From positions 1 through 34,780 of the forward strand of contig NZ_ANOG01000538.1 of NCBI RefSeq assembly GCF_000346295.1: a DNA stretch of 34,780 nucleotides. Reading direction: 5' to 3'. Positions 30,261 through 34,780 of the stretch are shown here, in pieces. A model generated the notes under the pieces. That model had not been told where the DNA came from. It did not search any database and saw nothing but the letters and a program-made list of their open reading frames with translations. How positions within the stretch are numbered: position 1 is the first letter of the stretch; each line of letters opens with the position of its first letter. A program made the position numbers and the translations under genes. The stretch comes from Rhodopirellula maiorica SM1. GTDB lineage: Bacteria > Planctomycetota > Planctomycetia > Pirellulales > Pirellulaceae.

Positions 30261-32603
30261 ATGCAGCGCCGCGCGATCACAGTAACGGGCATCGTTCAGG
30301 GAGTGGGATTTCGTCCCTTTGTCCATTCGCTCGCGTCGCGCTACCGGTTGGTCGGATTCGTGCAGAACCGATCAGGCGAAGTCCAGATCGAAGTCGAAGG
30401 AGCCGCAGCCAAGCTGGATCAGTTTATCGAGCAACTGCAATCGCATGCTCCTGCTCTATCACGAATCAACCAGCTGAGCTGGCTGCCGGTTCCGATTTGT
30501 GGCGACGCATGCTTTAGAATCGTGGACAGCGAGCAAGGGTTGGCATCCCAGGTTTTTGTCTCGCCCGATGTGGCGATGTGCGAGGATTGTCGGCGCGAAC
30601 TTTTTGATCCCGCAGACCGCCGTTTCCGCTATCCGTTTCTGAACTGCACCCAGTGCGGGCCGCGGTTAACCATCACCGATCGCGCTCCGTATGATCGTGT
30701 GAATACAACGATGGCGGCGTTCGAGATGTGCGCTGCTTGCCGAGCGGAATATGAAAATCCACGGGACCGCCGTTTTCATGCCCAACCGATCGCATGCCCT
30801 GATTGCGGCCCGCGACTACAGTTGCTCGACGAGAACGCAAAGCCGATCACCGCCGAGGATCCGTTGACGCGTTTTGTCGCTGGATTGATGCAGGGCAAGA
30901 TCGGAGCTCTAAAAGGAATCGGTGGCTACCATCTTGTGTGTTTGGCAAAGGACGACGACGTGGTTACTCGCCTCCGCAAACGCAAACATCGTGACCAAAA
31001 GCCGTTCGCAGTCATGGTCGGCAACAGCACGCTTGCAGCACGTTGGTGCGTAATCAATGACGCCGAACGCGAACTTTTGCAATCGCCCCGGCGTCCCATC
31101 GTCTGCTTGCGAAAACGCAATCGCGTCCCTGGCATCAGCGATACCGTTGCGCCCACCAATGCGTCCCTGGGGATGATGTTGCCATACAGCCCATTGCATG
31201 CATTGCTGATGGATTGCATCGGGGACCAGCCGTTGGTGATGACCAGCGGCAATCGTCGTGACGAGCCAATGGCCTATCAGGACGCGGATGCGATCGAGCG
31301 ACTTTGTGGGATCGCCGATTGTTTTTTAACGCACAATCGAGCGATCTGTGTTCGCTGTGACGACTCCGTCACCCGTGTGATTTCAGGCCGCGAATCGCCT
31401 CTCCGCCGCTCGCGAGGCGATGCGCCGATGCCGATCAAGCTGCCTTTCGTCTGCCCCCAGCCAATCTTGGCCGTCGGCGGTCAACTCAAAAACGTGTTTG
31501 CACTGGCGAGCGGAGACCAGGCATTTTTGAGTCATCACATTGGCGACTTGGATCACTTGGCAGCCTACGAATCCTTCGGGCGTGACATTGCTTTGTACGA
31601 ACGGCTGTTGGAGATTCAGCCTGATGTTGTTGTCCACGATTTACATCCTGATTACGCCTCGACGACCTACGCCGTTGAGCGTGCTGAGCAAGATTCGTCG
31701 TGCGTTTTCGGAGTCCAACATCATCATGCTCATCTCGCAAGCTGCATGGTCGAGCACGGGATTGCCGGCGATGTGATTGGAGTGATCTTTGACGGCAGCG
31801 GTTATGGCAGTGACGAGACGATCTGGGGTGGTGAATTCTTGGTAGGGGGGTACCCGTCGTTCAAGCGTGCCGCCCAGCTACGCCCGGTCAGACTGCCCGG
31901 CGGTGACAAGGCGACCAAGGAACCGTGGCGCGTCGCGCTGAGCTACTTCATGCAGGCCGATTGTGATTGCGAAGCGTGGCAACGGGAAGTCAACGCCGCA
32001 ATTCGGCCCTCGGCGGTTCGGCCCTCGGCGGTTCGGATTGTCCAGCAGATGATCGATCGTGGTTTCAATTCACCCTGGACATCCAGTGCAGGCCGGCTGT
32101 TTGACGCGGTCGCCGCGATCGCAGGCATTCGGCAAACGGCCCATTTCGAGGGCCAGGCCGCGATCGAGCTTGAAGCGATCGCGCTGCAGGTGGACGGTGA
32201 CGAAACGTACCCCATCGAACCGCTTCAACAGACCGCCGAGTGGACGTCTTCGTGCCAAGTGGTCGATACGCGACCGCTGATCCGCAGCGTGGTTGCCGAC
32301 GGTGCAAACAAAATCGACAAAGCAATCATTGCACGTCGCTTTCACAATACCTTGGCGGCAATGACGGTTCAGACATGCATCCAAATCGCGAACTCAACTT
32401 CGATAAATCGAATCGTTCTCAGTGGGGGGGCGTTTACGAATACGCTCTTAAGTTCGCTGGTTGTCGCCCAGCTACAGTCAAAGGGGCTGAGCGTGTTTGT
32501 GCACCAACGTGTTCCGGCAAACGATGGCGGTCTGTGCCTCGGCCAGCTAGCGATCGCGGCCCATTCGTTGCACCGTGATTACCACTCAAAAACGGCGTGT
32601 TGA
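30261..32603 (+). CDS. hypF: Carbamoyltransferase HypF, [NiFe]-hydrogenase maturation
   Basis: HypF (780 residues) transfers the carbamoyl group of carbamoyl phosphate to the C-terminal Cys of HypE, the first step of CN ligand synthesis for [NiFe]-hydrogenases. Domains in order are acylphosphatase (about 1-90, catalytic R18 in GVGFRPF and N36), zinc fingers with CEDC, CTQC, CAAC and CPDC (about 105-190), a YrdC-like domain (about 200-385) and a Kae1-like domain (about 390-770) with the metal-binding VQHHHAHLASCMVEH. GAGGGG precedes the ATG. A 15-bp in-frame tandem repeat lies at 32002-32036. It is followed by hypC after about 100 bases. Confidence 0.96.
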   Translation: MQRRAITVTGIVQGVGFRPFVHSLASRYRLVGFVQNRSGEVQIEVEGAAAKLDQFIEQLQSHAPALSRINQLSWLPVPICGDACFRIVDSEQGLASQVFVSPDVAMCEDCRRELFDPADRRFRYPFLNCTQCGPRLTITDRAPYDRVNTTMAAFEMCAACRAEYENPRDRRFHAQPIACPDCGPRLQLLDENAKPITAEDPLTRFVAGLMQGKIGALKGIGGYHLVCLAKDDDVVTRLRKRKHRDQKPFAVMVGNSTLAARWCVINDAERELLQSPRRPIVCLRKRNRVPGISDTVAPTNASLGMMLPYSPLHALLMDCIGDQPLVMTSGNRRDEPMAYQDADAIERLCGIADCFLTHNRAICVRCDDSVTRVISGRESPLRRSRGDAPMPIKLPFVCPQPILAVGGQLKNVFALASGDQAFLSHHIGDLDHLAAYESFGRDIALYERLLEIQPDVVVHDLHPDYASTTYAVERAEQDSSCVFGVQHHHAHLASCMVEHGIAGDVIGVIFDGSGYGSDETIWGGEFLVGGYPSFKRAAQLRPVRLPGGDKATKEPWRVALSYFMQADCDCEAWQREVNAAIRPSAVRPSAVRIVQQMIDRGFNSPWTSSAGRLFDAVAAIAGIRQTAHFEGQAAIELEAIALQVDGDETYPIEPLQQTAEWTSSCQVVDTRPLIRSVVADGANKIDKAIIARRFHNTLAAMTVQTCIQIANSTSINRIVLSGGAFTNTLLSSLVVAQLQSKGLSVFVHQRVPANDGGLCLGQLAIAAHSLHRDYHSKTAC
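32002..32036 (+). repeat. 15-bp tandem duplication inside hypF
   Basis: TTCGGCCCTCGGCGG occurs at 32002-32016 and 32017-32031, followed by a third partial copy TTCGG. It is in frame and encodes RPSAVRPSAVR, so the protein stays intact. Confidence 0.9.
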
Positions 32604-32705
32604 AATTGTCGCAAAATCGGGATTTAAGATCACGCCATTGTCACATGGAAGTGCTACGCTAGTTGTTGCTTCATCTGTCCGAATTCATTTAGCCAGAGCC
32701 ATTCG

Positions 32706-32981
32706 ATGTGTCTTGGTATCCCTGGTAAGGTCGTCGACACCTTTATCGAGCACGATGTCTTGATGGGAAAGGTGGATTTTGGTGGCGTCTTTAAGCAGGT
32801 CTGTTTGAATTTGACTCCAGACGTCGAGGTCGGCAAGTATGTGATCGTGCATGTCGGTTTTGCCTTGCAGGTGATTGATGAAGCGGAGGCGGAAAAGGTC
32901 TTCGAATTCTTGCAGAAAATCGATGAGCTGCAGGAGTTGGCGGTTGACGAAGTGGACTCCAACAGCGAGGTCGCGTCGTGA
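32706..32981 (+). CDS. hypC: Hydrogenase maturation chaperone HypC
   Basis: HypC (91 residues) is a small chaperone that carries the Fe(CN)2CO precursor together with HypD. The essential N-terminal MCLGIPGKV (Cys2) is present, followed by the OB-like core [20 protein letters not shown] and the [10 protein letters not shown] segment. The length and acidic C-terminal helix are typical. Its stop overlaps the hypD GTG start by four bases (GTGA), implying translational coupling. Confidence 0.96.
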   Translation: MCLGIPGKVVDTFIEHDVLMGKVDFGGVFKQVCLNLTPDVEVGKYVIVHVGFALQVIDEAEAEKVFEFLQKIDELQELAVDEVDSNSEVAS

Positions 32982-34135
32982 AATACCAGGCGGAATATCG
33001 AGATGCCGCTGCGGCAAAGAAACTGCTGCACGCGATCGCCGACATGGTTACCCAGCGGTGGACAATCATGGAGGTTTGCGGAGGCCAGACTCATTCGATC
33101 GTCCGTTACGGCATCGACGAACTGCTGCCCAAACAGGTTGAACTTGTCCATGGTCCGGGCTGCCCTGTCTGTGTCACTCCGTTAGAATTGATCGACAAAG
33201 CGATCGAGATTGCTTCATGCCACAACGTTATCTTTTGCTCGTTTGGGGACATGCTGCGAGTTCCCGGCAGTCGACGCGATTTGTTTGACGTGAAAGCCAG
33301 CGGTGGCGACGTGCGAATCGTCTATTCACCGCTGGATTGTTTGAAGATTGCCGAACAGAATCCCAACCAAACAGTTGTGTTCTTTGCCGTTGGCTTTGAG
33401 ACGACCGCTCCGGCCAACGCGATGGCGGTGTGGCAAGCCAAGAAACGAGGGATCGAAAACTTTGCCATCCTGGCTTCGCATGTTTTGGTGCCTCCGGCAA
33501 TCGAAACGATTCTGTCGTCACCGACCAATCGAGTACAGGGTTTTCTCGGTCCCGGACATGTTTGTTCGGTGATGGGCTACGAGGAATACGAACGGTTGGT
33601 TGACCGTTATCAGATTCCGATTGTGGTCACCGGTTTTGAGCCGGTCGATCTACTGGAAGGAATTTATCGCTGTGTACGGATGCTCGAGCAAGGTGAAATC
33701 GGAGTCGACAATCAATACGCTCGTGCCGTGCAGCGTGAGGGAAGTCATGCGGCACAAGGTTTGATTGCCGAAGTGTTTGAAGTGACCGATTGCAAGTGGC
33801 GTGGTATCGGCACGATCCCCCGCAGTGGTTACCGGTTGCGATCCGAATACCAACGTTTTGATGCTGAACAGCGATTTGCCGTCAGCCAGATGCAAGTGCT
33901 GGAATCAAGCCAATGCATTAGCGGGCTGATATTGCAAGGCATCCACAAACCGAACGATTGCCCGGCCTTTGGAAAAGAATGTACCCCTGAACATCCGTTG
34001 GGAGCGACCATGGTTTCGTCCGAAGGAGCTTGCGCTGCCTACTACAGCTATGGCCGCTTCTTGCGATCTCAGCAGGCTTCCTCGTCTGAAAGAGTCCCTC
34101 CGAAATCCGAAGACGTTCCGATTTCAGCAGACTGA
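32978..34135 (+). CDS. hypD: Hydrogenase maturation protein HypD
   Basis: HypD (385 residues) starts at a GTG overlapping the hypC stop. It is a 4Fe-4S protein that assembles the Fe(CN)2CO unit with HypC. Signatures are [10 protein letters not shown] (C34), [11 protein letters not shown] (C62, C65), [13 protein letters not shown], and the C-terminal cysteine cluster [19 protein letters not shown] followed by [10 protein letters not shown]. All expected cysteine motifs are intact. hypE starts six bases past its stop. Confidence 0.96.
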   Translation: MKYQAEYRDAAAAKKLLHAIADMVTQRWTIMEVCGGQTHSIVRYGIDELLPKQVELVHGPGCPVCVTPLELIDKAIEIASCHNVIFCSFGDMLRVPGSRRDLFDVKASGGDVRIVYSPLDCLKIAEQNPNQTVVFFAVGFETTAPANAMAVWQAKKRGIENFAILASHVLVPPAIETILSSPTNRVQGFLGPGHVCSVMGYEEYERLVDRYQIPIVVTGFEPVDLLEGIYRCVRMLEQGEIGVDNQYARAVQREGSHAAQGLIAEVFEVTDCKWRGIGTIPRSGYRLRSEYQRFDAEQRFAVSQMQVLESSQCISGLILQGIHKPNDCPAFGKECTPEHPLGATMVSSEGACAAYYSYGRFLRSQQASSSERVPPKSEDVPISAD

Positions 34136-34140
34136 AAAAC

Positions 34141-34780
34141 ATGTCGCACGTTGCCAATTTTGACCATATGACCTGTCCGTCACCTCGTAGCCAGTACGAG
34201 CGTGTGCTTCTCGGTCACGGTAGTGGGGGCAAATTGAGTGCGGAACTGATCCAGCGGTTCTTTTTGGCCGAACTCGGGAACGAAGTGCTGTCGTCGCTCG
34301 AGGATGCCGCCACGCTTTCGCTCGAATCGCACGACAGCCCGGCTGATAAACGAAGCTCCGGATCACGAATTGCATTTACCACCGATGCGTTTGTGATCAA
34401 GCCGCTCTTTTTTCCCGGCGGCGACATCGGCAAGCTTGCGGTGCACGGAACGGTCAACGATTTAGCGGTCGCCGGTGCGACACCACTCTACTTGGCGGCC
34501 GCCTTTATTCTCGAAGAGGGCTTCGAGACCGAATCCTTACGACGAATCGTTGTTTCGATGCGGGAAGCGTGCAGCGAATCCGGGGTGACATTGGTCACCG
34601 GCGACACCAAAGTTGTCGACCGCGGCAAAGGGGACGGAGTTTTTATCACCACTACGGGAATCGGACTCCATGCGTCCGGCGGTGAATTGTCAATTCACAA
34701 CGCTCGTCCAGGGGATCAAATCATTGTCTCGGGAACGATCGGAGATCATGGGGTTGCGATCATGTCGACCCGTGAAGGGA
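34141..34780 (+). CDS. hypE: Hydrogenase maturation protein HypE, partial
   Basis: The first 213 codons of HypE lie in the window; the C-terminal part with the terminal Cys that receives the carbamoyl group from HypF is beyond the edge. HypE is a PurM-like ATPase that dehydrates the thiocarboxamide to thiocyanate. Seen here are LLGHGSGGKLS, FTTDAFVIKPLFFPGGDIGK, LAVHGTVNDLAVAGATPLYL, and LVTGDTKVVDRGKGDGVFI. The ATG at 34141 is six bases after the hypD stop; an in-frame ATG at 34168 is an alternative start. Confidence 0.95.
   Translation, partial: MSHVANFDHMTCPSPRSQYERVLLGHGSGGKLSAELIQRFFLAELGNEVLSSLEDAATLSLESHDSPADKRSSGSRIAFTTDAFVIKPLFFPGGDIGKLAVHGTVNDLAVAGATPLYLAAAFILEEGFETESLRRIVVSMREACSESGVTLVTGDTKVVDRGKGDGVFITTTGIGLHASGGELSIHNARPGDQIIVSGTIGDHGVAIMSTREG

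Overview
The window looks like chromosomal DNA of a Pirellulales-type planctomycete (Rhodopirellula and relatives). This is inferred from a TIGR03067-type secreted protein, a very large multi-PAS hybrid kinase, moderate GC, many small stress proteins with short transcription units, and a low-complexity Tyr/Gly-rich exported protein. No rRNA, tRNA, CRISPR array, transposase or integrase was seen. The strand changes often, so most units are one to four genes.

Layout. 1-1.65 kb: 5' part of a transaldolase gene (minus), then a diacylglycerol/lipid kinase-like gene. 1.7-2.8 kb: two minus-strand envelope proteins, one exported and Tyr/Gly-rich, one with a C-terminal membrane anchor. 2.9-9.0 kb: an osmoregulated periplasmic glucan locus with OpgG/OpgD (GH186 family), a PF10091/GH144-type putative beta-1,2-glucanase with a Tat-like signal, an unknown 149-residue protein and the OpgH glucosyltransferase. 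9.2-10.8 kb: Dps, the TIGR03067 protein and CsrA (minus). 11.3-13.2 kb: DUF1328, a Rho_N-domain small protein, and a diadenylate cyclase fused to a YbbR/CdaR-like domain. 13.2-22.3 kb: an HPt protein and a 2866-residue CheB-CheR-PAS-GAF-histidine kinase-receiver hybrid (minus). 22.4-26.6 kb: a MerR-type HTH gene and a tightly overlapping three-gene operon of N-formylglutamate amidohydrolase-like protein, QEGLA/DUF1704 metallopeptidase-like protein and GshB-like ATP-grasp ligase. 26.6-30.2 kb: an island of small stress proteins on the plus strand (DUF2383, DUF3309, a small lipoprotein, CsbD, an unknown CxxC protein, dodecin, ferritin). 30.3 kb to the end: hydrogenase maturation genes hypF, hypC, hypD and the start of hypE.

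Functional reading. OpgH would polymerise beta-1,2-linked glucose across the inner membrane, while OpgG and the GH144-type enzyme would trim the product in the periplasm. The giant kinase could pass phosphate from its terminal receiver to the neighbouring HPt protein, but no output regulator is present. The formylglutamate hydrolase/QEGLA/ATP-grasp operon is the best candidate for a poorly described system: a ligase, a zinc peptidase and an amidohydrolase whose 4-base overlaps imply joint work on a glutamate- or peptide-type substrate. Small genes missed by length-limited searches are at 27649-27804 (DUF3309) and 27901-28080 (lipoprotein).
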